DNA of 64,000 nucleotides from Siderastrea radians (Eukaryota; Cnidaria; Anthozoa; Scleractinia; Rhizangiidae). Numbering within the stretch: the stretch's first letter is position 1; the number at the start of each line of letters is the position of its first letter. Under the pieces are notes generated by a model that worked only from the letters and a program-made list of their open reading frames with translations, was not told the DNA's origin and made no database searches. Made by a program: the position numbers and the translations under genes. Positions 11,935-23,816 of this stretch are shown one piece after another. The DNA lies in contig OZ024890.1 of NCBI GenBank assembly GCA_964017195.1, positions 22,443,201 to 22,507,200 of the forward strand, in the 5' to 3' direction.

Positions 11935-14618
11935 ATGGACCGTAAACCTGCCGCACAGCACAACACAGAGAAGTGTTTCCCAACTTTGCGCTCCGCAACG
12001 CTCGTTACCTTGGGTATTGGCCTAGCGTTCGCGGTGACTGCTACGTTTTTGTTTGTGAGCGACTTCTGCATAAATCAACGCATTTCTGCTCTCGAAAATG
12101 CGATAGCAGGTTTGCGTCGAGAACAAAGTCTCACTGTGAGTACAAATACATCGCAGACTACATCGCATGCTCCAGCGACTGGACTGGGAGTCAGAGAGAA
12201 AAGATCAGTGTCGCAGAATGCGAGTCCAGATACTTCGGACTTGGAAAAACGACTGCTAGCTCTCGAAAAAAGGTACGAAAAAGTCCAGTTCCATAATTTT
12301 TAATGGTCCTATCACAAGGTGGTCAGTTTAGTCTCTTCAATGGGTCTTTTCAATGATTTAATAACGCGTTTATAATACAGATCTGTAACATTTCGATTGG
12401 ACTGCTTTGGGGAAAAAAACATCAGCTGACTGGAAGTGATTTTTTAAAAAACTTTTCAAATGCTTTTTCCCTCTGAATTTTAGACGGCGATCAGTTTACA
12501 GTTTCTTCAAGAGATCCTTCCAATGAATTCGCTGATAACACCAGTAACATTTCGATTTGAATATACTTTTAAATAAAACATTTTTTCATCGGAAGTGATA
12601 TTTTTCTCCAGCCGGGACCGTTGAGGGCCGGGCACTTAGTCGCGATTTTGCTTTGAGATATTCGAGGAAAACAGCTTAAATTGAACCAATCTTAGCTTTT
12701 ACAGAAAGTTTCCAAATTTTCTCTTTGCAGATTTGAAGGAGCCAACCGATCTGTTCTGACTTCTGCCCAGCCAAATGATTGGTGGTTTCTCGCCTTGCTC
12801 CGAGGTTTGTTGCTTTGAATCATTGAAAAAAATGCATGTCTTTTTTGTGTATGCAATGTTGCTGATCATTTTCTCAACTTTTTTCCTCAGGACGGGACGG
12901 CCGAGATGGAAGGGAAGGCCCCATGGGACCTCCTGGAAAGCCCGGTAACCCTGGAACGTCCGGAAAACCGGGTGCGAAAGGTTAGTCACCATTCACGCTG
13001 TCCACAAAAGCGTGACATATTGGTCCCACAAATTCGCGTATTTCGTTCTAAAAACGTGAACGGTGACATAGTTGGTGTGGGCGCGTAAGGTACGTCATTA
13101 TCCACTCTACGTTTTTTTCATATACTCGGAAGTTGTAATCACCTTTTACAGTAAAATAAAGAGCTCTACAGGAAAGTACTTCTCGATCTTTCATTTTAGT
13201 GGTCTCATTTTACTAAGAATTCTCAGTTATAAGTTAGAACCACCTTAACCACAGGAAAGTGCTGCTCAATGGCTTTCATTTCAGTGGTCACCATATTATT
13301 TACCATTTCATCCACAGATTCGTACATCGTACTAAAACGACCAAGGGCAAAAACTGCTCGCGATTACGAATACATAACGAATTAACCTGGCTCGAATGTT
13401 CAGAGTAGGGGGAAAGGGTTGAAATACAATGACATACCTTCTTTGCGATTTCAAGGTAAACGCTTTGGTAAGTTACAAGCAGAACGTATAAATGTTTTAG
13501 TAAGTATAGCACAACTTCGTCCACTATAGCTTGTACAATGTAACAACGAAACTTAACAACAACAAAAAACATTTAATAGGTGAACCAGGTAAGCCTGGTA
13601 GTAGTATTTCTGCTCCAGGCCTTCCTGGGCCTAAAGGGGACCAGGGAGCTGTTGGGAGGACTGGAGACAAGGGAGATCAGGGAGCTAAAGGCGAAAAGGG
13701 ACAAGAAGGAGCGGGCAAGTCTGGTGTCAAGTACGTTCACTGGGGAAGAACCACATGTCCTAGTGGTGCTGAAACAGTTTACAAAGGTAAATCCAAATGA
13801 CTGGATCCCCAAAGCGTTATTTGAAAGTGCTTTCAGTGTAGGCCTTATCACGTAATAGAGATAAAGCCTAAACTGTAAAAAGCAGTGTTAAACTTCCTTC
13901 AGCGAGAACTTTACCATGAATGATCCACGAAATTGAAAAACAACCCGAGAACTTTTCTCGTGAGACACAAGAAGACTCGTGTGCAAGAATTTGGGAGGTC
14001 GACAAGCGGGCCCCGCTTGTCTTGATGGCCCACACGATTTCTTTATCACACAGAACGTGCATTTGTTAGGCAGGAAGGAAAAATTACTATTACTAGCTAG
14101 ATTTGTTTGTTAATAAAAGTGCATTTAATTTATGCTTAGGTTTTGTTGCAAGTAGCCACTATAGCCATTACGGTGGTGGCAGTCAATTCCTTTGCCTGCC
14201 AAACACTCCAAAATACGACAAGTACACAGACGGAAATCAGCATGGATCATACATTTATGGCACCGAGTACGAGATTAGTTCTTCTTATACCCCATTCAAG
14301 AGCAACCTTCATGATCACGATGTCCCGTGCACCGTTTGTTACGTTAAGTCACGTGCATCTCAGCTGATGATGCCTGCAAGGAATGACTGTCCTTCTGGTT
14401 GGGCCAAGGAATATCATGGGTACCTCATGTCATGGCACTACAGCCACAAGAAATCCGGCGATTTCATCTGCGTTGCCGCAGACGCGGAATTTGTCCATGG
14501 CAGCCACGCAAACCATAATGGCGCCCTGTTGTACCTTGTGGAAGGACAGTGCGGTTCCTTACCATGCCTACCGTACGTTAGTGGCCGAGAGCTGACATGT
14601 GCTGTGTGCACCAAGTGA
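11935..14618 (+). CDS. Short-chain collagen C4-like protein 1 (SCC1), membrane-anchored, intact
   Basis: Five exons with consistent GT-AG sites and phases: 11935-12272, 12731-12804, 12891-12980, 13580-13786 and 14140-14618 (1188 nt, 395 aa). A short cytoplasmic N-terminus is followed by one hydrophobic segment at about residues 22-46, a type II signal anchor. A coiled-coil-like stretch comes next, then the furin-type site REKR/S at about 86-89 and a second coiled-coil-like stretch. Exon 3 and most of exon 4 are Gly-X-Y repeats starting GRDGRDGREGP, with one imperfect stretch. The rest of exon 4 and all of exon 5 encode a Cys-rich globular domain of about 180 residues (WGRTTC, LCLPNTPKYDKY, ARNDCPSGW, CGSLPCLPYV, LTCAVCTK). 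This domain layout matches sponge and cnidarian short-chain collagens. Extracellular matrix or shed-ligand function is inferred. A polyadenylation signal AATAAA lies at about 14750. Confidence 0.88.
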
Positions 14619-15636
14619 AACGAAACGGGCCAAGATTGTCACTTAAGCTTAATATAGAAAAAGAAGGGCCTTTTGCATGTAGTTTTTTTTTTCGGTTTTC
14701 ATTAAGGTTTGCCCTGGGCACTAAAGAAAATCGTTTGTTGTAGAAATCAATAAAACTCTTAAAGCCTGACTGCATGGTGACTTTTTTCCGAGAATAGCTC
14801 TATTACAGCAAAAATTACGGGGTTTAAAAAACCACCCTACCCGCTGCCCATTTTCATTATCAGGGCTTGCTTAAGTCTGGTGTGTTGTTGTTCTTCTTGG
14901 GATTCAAAAGAAAGGCGATTCAAGAGTCAATGTTGAGGGATAAATACTTCTCGTTACTTAGACTCTTTTCTTGAACTTTGACGGAAATAAAGGCTTACTG
15001 GGTGTTTTGCGGTAAGGGATACCCTGATTTGTCGGTTGAAGTTTGCTCTCCTTTTGAGGAAGCTTTTTAAAATCCCTGCCCCTTAAAATTAATTGAAATA
15101 ATCACCTCCCCAGCTGCTACAGTGCTCTGTAGGAGTCAAGTACGGGCATAAAAGCAAACATGCCGTAAAAGTTATTACGAAAAAGAAAAGTAAACTACTG
15201 CTGCGTGCTTATAATCGAGGGAAATTTTGCACCTTTTCATGCGGTATAAATAAGAGCACATACAGCAACAGGGCTTAGTTGTTCATCTGAGCAGGAATAA
15301 GTTAATCCATTATTAGCGAACGCGTGAAATCTGAATTTTTAACTCGCCTATGGGGATTGCCATGCATTCTTTGTGTAGTTCATTTTGTCTTTGACTCCTT
15401 TCAATCTGTAACTTACGATTATCAGTGAAAACGCTTAAAAACACGATAGCCACAACTTATGTTGACGTTTAATCAAAACGTCGTGGTCAGTCAAGTCACA
15501 GGCGACAACCATAAACCACCTCGCAGATTTTCTAAATTTGGCTCTTGGATCGGACAAGAAAGCCCGCTGACTGATAACACTGGAATGAGCACCCTAGAAT
15601 TAATTAAATCTGTGAATTTGAGCATTGTATCTTGCC
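14619..15636. other. 3' region of SCC1 and intergenic DNA
   Basis: It contains the SCC1 polyadenylation signal at about 14750. I see no gene, RNA or clear repeat in the remainder. Confidence 0.4.
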
Positions 15637-17236
15637 TAGATGGAGGGTCCACAATATGTTTAGCGGGATTCGGGATTTGGCTAATTTTTGTGGCGATATT
15701 CAGGAGCGGGAAGCGGGAATTTCAATTGAGAGCGGGAGCGGGATTTTGTGTTTTGAAGGGGTCGGGATGCGAGAATCGCAAGACAGTTAGTGTGATACGG
15801 TATATTGGGTTTTTACGAGACTGCATGATTTGACTAGCGTAGGCTGATAGAAATGGATCGTTTGTGAATGAAGTGTGTCGGCTTTCAAGTGATGAATGGA
15901 TCAAGGAAGAGTAGCCTGCATGCCAAGCTATCATTATGAGTCCTTTTGTGATGTTTTCTGTTGATTTCGGAAAGAGGGTATCAAGTCACATGTCGTGTTG
16001 CATTTCTTGGCCTTGTCTGCGTTCTTAACTTTTCCGACCCTTTCCACTGAGCGTTTGTTGGAGCAGCTATGATCAGCTTTGGTTAGTCTAGCCAGTATGG
16101 CAACACCGGCGGACGGTAATGTAACGGCGGTCGCCAAAAACGAGGTATTCGGCTTCATAATTTGTTGTTCATACTTAAGAAAAGAGTAGGAGCAGGAATG
16201 CTTTCGAAAAAAAAATTTCGAGCACAAATTTCCTGAAAGCAAGTAATATAATGACGCTGAACGCTCATTCTCGGAGACCCAGAGGCAGATAGTCGGGGCG
16301 AGAGGCAGATAAAACGGGTGAAATAGGTGCGAGCTGAAGCCTGGTGCGAGCGAAAGTTTACAAGACGAGAGGGAACAGCCCCTGGGAGGATACCTTTAAC
16401 GGACTAGTTCAAGAGCCCATCTGCCTTCTTGCTTCTGATTGAGCACAAATTTTGTGACATTGTATTTTTTGTGCCCAATCAGCGATCAGTTTATTTCATC
16501 GTTCCTTTCGTGACGTCTTATACAGGGTGTAACTTTGCTAAATCTTGCTCCTATTGTCACTCGTGCGTACTGAAATCACTGTAAGTACTGTAAGTTAGGT
16601 GAGTCCACTTTTATAAATCTTATGTTACATTTCATTTTTGCATACCTCATAACTGGGCCGATCTTGCGTGACCTTTGTGCCCCTAGCCTTGTCTAAGGAC
16701 ACAACCCATTTATATACCGCTGAGTGTAGAGAAACAATGTGGAGAAAACGTTTGAGTCTAAGGAAACGCCGACCTTCAGATCAAACCCAAGTCGCGCTTA
16801 CCACCCCACAACTTGAACAACCATCCTTTCATTTCCATACTCGGTAGCTTATCTTTCAAAAAAAGCAGGAGCGAAAATATCGTAGCAAACTATCTGTGTC
16901 AATTTTTACCTTTCACTTATACCTGAACAAGAAAAACACAATAACACAACAGCAACACACACAAACAATAACACAAAGGAAACACTTGTTACGGTCATTA
17001 GTGGCAATATTTTTATATGATATCGAGACCATCGACCATAAAAACGTGATTACTTGTCTTCTATCCATTGTACAAAGGTATGTGAGGTTTTCATCATGAA
17101 AGTAGAAAACTATTTAAAACTTTAGGCGGGATCGGGATTTCGACTTATTAAGAAGGACGGGATGGATGGCGGGATTAACAGAAAAAAATAGGCGGGATGG
17201 CGGGATCTGAGAACCCTATTGTGGACCCTCTAGATG
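15637..17236. mobile_element. Non-autonomous DNA transposon, 14-bp perfect TIR and 6-bp TSD
   Basis: GAGGGTCCACAATA at 15643-15656 is exactly complementary to TATTGTGGACCCTC at 17217-17230, and both sides carry TAGATG (15637-15642 and 17231-17236). Sub-terminal regions on both sides are rich in 'gcggga' motifs. The interior has no intact transposase; its ORFs of about 100 codons look random. A 6-bp duplication is unusual among common cut-and-paste families and is the size made by Polinton integrases, but the TIR is far too short for a Polinton. The superfamily is unknown. Confidence 0.8.
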
Positions 17237-18900
17237 AGAATATGTTACTTTATTTCCTTTCACGTCATTTATTTATTTGTTTGTTTATTTTTGGTTTTGC
17301 CGACGTTTTTTAATGCCAAAATCACATCACATTAATTAATGACATTTACAAGAGTAAGTAGTCTAAAAGTCGATTACCTAATTGCATCGACTGAATGAGT
17401 TAGTTACAACAACGTACGATATTACACAGCTAGACACGTCTTTCTGAATAACAATCTAACGACTGAAAATACTAAGGCTGGCAATAACAAATAGTAATCG
17501 TAATCGTGCTTCGGCAAAGAATCGAATGCAGTTAACTACAACGGCAGCTTCAGGAATAGTGTTGAGACACATCCCATTGGGAAGTTTTCAACTTCAGAAA
17601 TCTTTGTTTTGCGTTTTGCAAATCCTTATGAAATATCTAGCAAGTGAAAAGTTATGATACCACTATCGAAGTTCAGGAGGTTGATCATCAGATAAGAAGA
17701 TATAGGCCACTGAATTTTTAGACGTTTGCGTGACAGTAGAACTGTCTTACATACTCGGCAGGCAAGAAAGTATACTACTGCTATAGAAAGGTTATTATAA
17801 ATTTCGAAATTCGCTGCTGCTCTATACCTTCCCTTTAAGGCAAGATATAACAATTACATTCAATGTTCTGCTGTGGTATCGATGTCTTTTTCTGTCGTAG
17901 CTACATTGATCATGATGAACGCTGTTTCGACTTCTTGTTTTTCTTACAGTGGTGATTGTTTTTAATTGTATGACTATACAAATCAACTTAATATGCAAAT
18001 CTGAAGGGGAAAATGCAGTGTAGCATATGACACGTACCCAAATTTTTATTTTTCTTCAAGGATAGTAAAGCGCGCGATGGGAAAGTGATAGGGCGCGACC
18101 AGTGAGCGGCGAGCACAGAATTTAGAGTATTTTTTCCACTTAAGGGCTCTTTTTCTGTTCCAGTGACTTTGTCGCACAAACGTTTGTTCCGTAATTTGAA
18201 TTTAACTGTCAATTACTCTCCTAAGACGGCTCGACAGCTAAGTGAAATGGTGTCTTCAAGTATATAATTTTTGAGGTTTTCGGTTATTGTAGACAACTGG
18301 CCTTGGCTTCTAAAATAAAGAATACGTTCTGTCGAGATTTTTAAAGATGATATGTGAGACAAATATTTTGGAATCTCTGTGACATTCAGGCCACTAAGTG
18401 TATGAAAACTGTATGAAATAATTAAGCTGGTGATGTGCATAATTACGTTCAGTTGGCAAATAGTGTAATATTTTTTGACTCGGCACTGATGGTCTTGTAA
18501 ATACAGTATATTATACAAAGTAACCATCGATAATTAAGGTGCTTACCTGTACGCAGTGGTACCTTTCAAGAAGAATGAACTTAAAATGCTCGTGATATGT
18601 AATCAAATTTAGCAAACTCACTTCCAACTGCAATTTCGAACAGTTTACGTCACATCAGCTGACAATTAATCACTGAAGCAAAGTGTCGCTCCATCATTGT
18701 TTATAGCGCTGTTGGAAATAATTCTCGTCCAAAATGGTCAACACCAGCGGGGGAAAGCAACTTCCCATATAGTCCGTGAGCTAGTAGGGTTGGTGGGTAT
18801 CATCTAAGGTGAATAAGGTTTATGGTGATTTTCTGGTAGTTTAGACCACAAATAATGGAAAAAAGCATGATAGCAACGATTTGATGGTAGCTTGTGGATA
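17237..18900. other. Intergenic DNA with no recognised feature
   Basis: AT-rich sequence with only short, unsupported ORFs on the minus strand. None has a motif I recognise, and composition does not change in a way that suggests coding. Confidence 0.35.
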
Positions 18901-18909
18901 ACAGCACTC

Positions 18910-19245
18910 TTTAAAGTATGGCTTCGGCATGAAAACGAGGCTGAAGCTAATTTGACAAATATAAATGTCTATTGTCCACCAAAATCTACAAAACACCGAC
19001 AGAAACAAAACATTTAACGAAAATTGAATATTTCGTATTACATGATGTTCATTTCATAGGACATGTGACCAACAGCTCTCTTTTAAGTATGGCTTAGGCA
19101 TGAAAACGAGGCTGGAGCTGATTTGACAAATATAAATGTCTATTGTCCACCAAAATCTACAAAACACCGACATAACAGTAACATTTAACAAAAATTGTTC
19201 CTTTCTTATTACATGATGTTCATTTCATAGGTCACGTGACCAGAG
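18910..19245. repeat. Two tandem copies of a unit of about 165 bp
   Basis: Copies start near 18914 ('aaagtatggcttcggcatg') and near 19083 ('aagtatggcttaggcatg') and are about 90% alike. Each ends in 'catttcatagg' followed by a CAYGTGACC block. A further GGGTCACGTGACC lies at about 19408-19420. Confidence 0.8.
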
Positions 19246-19546
19246 CCTTAATAAGGGTCCGTACTACTATATTACACTGATTGAAGTGCCAGATTGCAAA
19301 AACAGACAATCCAAGCCGTGTTTATTTAAGTTTCTCTTTTCAATGTTATTGACATTGTTTCTGATTCTCCTTTAGTGTAGCTATAAATCAAACTATTAAA
19401 ACAAATGGGTCACGTGACCTAAATCCTTCATTTATCCTTTCGATAATTACTAGAAACTGATCGCACTGTACGTATTTGGTTTAAACTGAAACTAAATGAA
19501 AGAGCGTGTTATTCTTGACATGTACGAGCCCGCGTAAACGTGTAGT

Positions 19547-22164
19547 CTAATACTCCTCGTCACTGTCCACTCCGTGCTCATCATCTTCGTCGGTGCTCTG
19601 AACCTCCTGAAGAGAAGCTTGGTTGTCACATTCTGTAAGTCTGCACGTATCAGTGCATCTTAGTCCATTTGTGATACAGACACAATTAGGGGAGACGCAT
19701 TTTCTAGTGCAGTTACCTGCTAGGAGTTCTAGGATGGCCTCTGGTGCTGGTTTTAAATCCATCCAATCTACAACTAACTTGGCAACACCATCTTCATGCT
19801 CCGTTTTCCATCCCCGTCCAACAGGACTCGGCACCTGTGGGTCTTGCTGCAGACACCGTTTCCATATGGCTACCTGATAGTTTGCTCTCTTTGCGTGCTT
19901 CACAAGGCAATCTCTGCAAGGAGGAAGCTGGTGGCTTTCTATCTTCCCTCTTCTTGAACAAAACAGCTGGTACCTCAGATTATTAACTTTTGTGGTGACT
20001 GTGTTAGTAGAGTAGAGGAGACATGTGAATTCCTCTAACTTATCCATCAATTCAGGAGGCAGGTCCCACTCTTGCCCTAGCTCTGTTAACGCTTCTTGGC
20101 TGCTTGTGCTCTTGTTTAGTAACTTCAACGCTGGGGCCTTTCCCCTTCCTGCAAAAGCACTCACAGGGTCGCATCCAGTGAACGCATGCATCCCGAGAAC
20201 ACCTTTGCACACTTCGGAACCAAGCGAGGCAGCAACTTTTGTGATGTCAACTACCTTTGTCCTCGTGCGACTTCCAGATTTCAAGGACAGAGAAGCTCCT
20301 ATCTCATTGCTAAATGCCAAGAACGAAATAAATACATCAGTGTCCTCTGAACAGACCAGAACAGAATTGTAGCCCTCATTAGCTGCGTGAGTAGCGTGAA
20401 GCAGTAGGCGTCCGTCGGCCTCTTCTTGTTGACACTGTAGTGCCGGAACCTCCTCGCTACTTTCTGATGTGATTCTGTAGCATTTGTCATCAACATTGGC
20501 ATACAGCACTTTCTCCTCCAACTTCTCTCTGCATGCTTCCTTTCTCCACTCACTGACGATAAAGGTAATAAGACTCGTCTTATTGGTCACTCTTGTCAGG
20601 AAATTCCTCCACTGCCTAACTAGCTAGTGATGTTGCATAGCTGGTGCCCTGATTCTTCACCTCGTAGAAGCTGCTCACTGTTCTTGATAGATAGTTCTTT
20701 GTAGGTGTCAAACACGACATCTATTCTGTTACACCGCACTCCTTCTTTCATTGCCATGGATAGGACAATAATGGCGACATCTCCAAATGTCAATTGATCT
20801 CCCTTTACTCTTTGCACCAGGGACATGCCATCAATTACTGCAGAAGAGTTTGCAGGGACTTCCTCAGTGGCTTGTACGTTCTTCTGCAGCAACGATGCCA
20901 GTGAAGCCTTGTTTGTCTTTCGCAGAAGGCCATCTGCAGATGATAATGCCCAGGGTAGTGGTCCAAGCGGATGTGACAGGATGTAATCTATCTGTAAGCT
21001 TCGCTCTTGTGCAATCACTATGATTCTGCCAAACAGCGACCTGTCAGCCTTTAAAATGATCGAACGTTCATTGGTCTTCACTTTGTTTGTCTTCAGTTTG
21101 TTTGTCGTCAGAGGGTCGTGGAATTTCTTGACTTGAGGGATCTTCTCCATCCTCTCTTCCTTGAAGGTTGTGTAGCTCTTCTCACCAACCTCGTGTGCTA
21201 TCTTCAGGTCTGTGGCAACCTCTCTGGGAGCTTTCTTTGCAGTGGAAATGCTGATCAGGTCTTGACTCTCGGAGAAAGGATTGACCCAACCTTGGATGAG
21301 GTCAACTATGGACGAAACTGCCTGCTCATCTTTCTTTATTCTTGATCGTTGAAGCTCCGTATGCTGAGTTTCTGGGTCGGATCCTTGTACCATGCTTCGA
21401 AGCTGTCCAAGAAATGCATTCCGGTACTCCGCTGTAAGGTAGTAGCGCTGCACAGTTGCAGGTTTCAAGCTAAAGCGGGTTATTCCACCAGGATTCTGGG
21501 TATCTTTATTCACTGTGACCTCAGTCGTCTGGTCTACTGGGATCCGACCAAAGGGATTGTTGCTGGACAACTGTACGGAAAAACCGCCTGTCTTGAACGC
21601 CCTCTGCACTTCAGGATTCGTCTGATCGAGATTTGTCATCTGAGCAAAATATGGTGTGAGATATCGTGCATAATTCACCTTATCATAGGCAAATCACCAG
21701 GGGATCATCATTCTTACGGAATGAAGATGTAAATCCCAATTGCCTTCACAAGATGCCCGCAACAGACCAAGCACTATACCTTCGACCATATCCACGTACG
21801 ACATCCAGAATGCCGACAGTTCCCCGTTATTATGACGAAGGTAATTCAGGAACTCTTTCCACATAGTCATCACTTGAGGTAGAACTTGGCCTTGCAACAG
21901 CTGATCAAAGCCCTCTTGCTTCAAGTTACTTGCAAATGTATCCACCTGCTCAAGAAAGGACACCACTGTGATGTGATGATCAGGATCACCGGTCTCAAGC
22001 CACGGCATGAACTCCGCCCATGCTAACCTCGTCAGTGCTTCATACAGGTACTTGTGCGCCCTCACACCACGGTTGTAATGCTTGCCATCAATGACACGAC
22101 TAATTGAGCCCTCAGTAACTATCTGCGATTCAATGAAGATGTCCTTCAAACCACTATTTCCTCC
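19547..22164 (-). pseudogene. Broken copy of a multi-copy FEN/XPG-like (PIN-fold) nuclease-family gene
   Basis: Three minus-strand segments read as one protein of about 870 residues: 22164-21694, 21693-20620 and about 20625-19547. The first break is an in-frame TGA at 21694-21696; the second is a frameshift near 20622. The middle segment carries VIDGMSLVQRV and later VFDTYKELSIKN, which resemble the acidic N-region of FEN/XPG nucleases. The last carries QEEADGRLLLHA, CSEDTDVF and HAFTGCDPVSAFAGRGKAPA, which resemble the I-region acidic residues and the following helix-turn-helix. The C-terminus has a Cys-rich cluster (CTRKCVSPNCVC). This multi-copy family is familiar from cnidarian genomes and is probably mobile. 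The FEN assignment is my inference from motif order. The upstream end abuts a collagen exon directly at about 22165. Confidence 0.6.
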
Positions 22165-23816
22165 TGGTCCCCCTGGTCTTCCCGGAGCACCTGGGAAACA
22201 GGGAATCCCTGGACCATCGGGAAAACAGGGTACCCAGGGGCTTGAAGGTAGTGTGTATGTGTAGTATAATTATTGAATCTTACAGTTAATTTCATAGTAT
22301 CTTTCGTGCAAAACTATATGTACTATGTACTGTACTGTTAGTATAAAAACTGGAGATTCTACTCTGTGGTCGAAATTTTTCACAACGAAATTATGAAAAT
22401 GTCCTCAATGCATTCATTCACGGTTCTTAGGCTACTGGTTTGGCCAGAAGTAGCTGTTTATTTCGTAGTATAGCGTTTTGCGTCTTTTGGAAACTAACAA
22501 GCACGCTATTCTCTCAACGAACGTTCTGGGCAGGAGGTTGACATAATTAATAGGTGTAGAAGTTCGGAATATTAAATGTTATTGCATTTTAGGGGAGGCC
22601 GGAAAGCCCGGAACCAACAAGCCTTATCCAGGCCCTACAGGTACTAAAGGAGACCGTGAAGCTGTTGGGAAGACTGGAGCCAAGGGAGATCAGGGAGCTA
22701 AAGGCGAAAAAAGACAAGAGGAGCTGGGAAGTCTGGGGTGAAGTATGTGCGCTAGGGAAGAACCACATGCCCTGGTGGCTCTCAGATTGTTTACAAAGGT
22801 AAAGCGTTATTTCAAACGTTTTCTCTTAGAACTTTCTTTGGTAATAAACTTGTAAGCTCAGTAAGGAATAACGATCAATGAACTAAAAGGTAGTATTAAA
22901 GTTTTCTTCCATGATAACTTTTAAATTATGCTGAACGGTTCGCCAAAAAGGAAATATGAATTTTTTCTCGAGGTACTATGAATCAAAGTTCTGAAATCTA
23001 TGATTTCTTTGCAGGACATTTAATTTAATAATATGACAGCTTATTGTAATTTTTCCAGTTTCATACAACATTTTGCAGTTGGACATCGCATTTTAGTGAC
23101 TGTACTTAAGCGTTCTACACATCCATAAGAGCAACGATGATTGCAAACTTTTCTGGACATCATCCGCGAAGGAGACTCGCAACACTGAACTGGAAAAATC
23201 AACTAGGGAATATCGCCCTAATGCGCCATAAAACATGCACTTAAAATGAACTGACAATTTTTCATTTAATTAAAGAACTTTTTGAAGGGAAACGTTTGGC
23301 GCTTTTTTAGTGCATTTTTTGTTTTGTTCAGGTTTTGTTGGAAGTGGTTTCTACAACCATCATGGCGGTGGTGGTCAGTACCTTTGCCTGCCTAACACCC
23401 CAAAGTACGACAAGTACAAGGACGGGTTTCAGCATGGATCATACATGTATGGCACCGAATATGAGATCAGTTATTCTGCTAGTCCATTCAAGAGCAACCT
23501 GCACGATCACGATGTGCCATGCGCCGTGTGTTACGTCAGGTCACGTGCATCTCAGCTTATGATGCCCGCAAGGAATGACTGTACTTCCGGTTGGAGCGAA
23601 GAGTGTCATGGGTACTTGATGTCATGGAACCAAGGCCACAAGAAATCCGGTGATTTCGTTTGCATTGACGCAGACGCGGAGTTTGTTCATGGCAGCCACG
23701 CAGGAAGGGTCGGCGCTCTGTTGTACCTTGTGGAAGGACAGTGCGGCGCGTTACCATGCCTACCGTAAGTTAGTGGACGAGAGCTGACATGCGCTGTGTG
23801 CGTGTGCACCAAGTGA
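22165..23816 (+). pseudogene. Short-chain collagen C4-like 2 (SCC2), 5'-truncated pseudogene
   Basis: Three exons align with SCC1: a Gly-X-Y exon from about 22165 to 22247 (PPGPPGLPGAPGKQG), 22593-22798 and 23332-23816. The first has no acceptor, because the nuclease-like pseudogene begins directly at its left edge, and no membrane-anchor exon is found upstream. The second exon has lost one base in the GEKGQEGAGKSG region relative to SCC1 and its Trp codon before GRTTC is TAG. The last exon is well conserved (LCLPNTPKYDKYKDG, ARNDCTSGW, CGALPCLP), but the next codon is TAA where SCC1 has TAC, and six bases are duplicated near the end (CVCTK). A polyadenylation signal AATAAA remains at about 23934. 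The locus is dead as a full collagen. Confidence 0.85.

Noticed and set aside
15459..16242. ORFs of 102-124 codons within and near the 6-bp-TSD element
   Set aside because: No motif, no codon bias evident, and one crosses the TIR and the target duplication.
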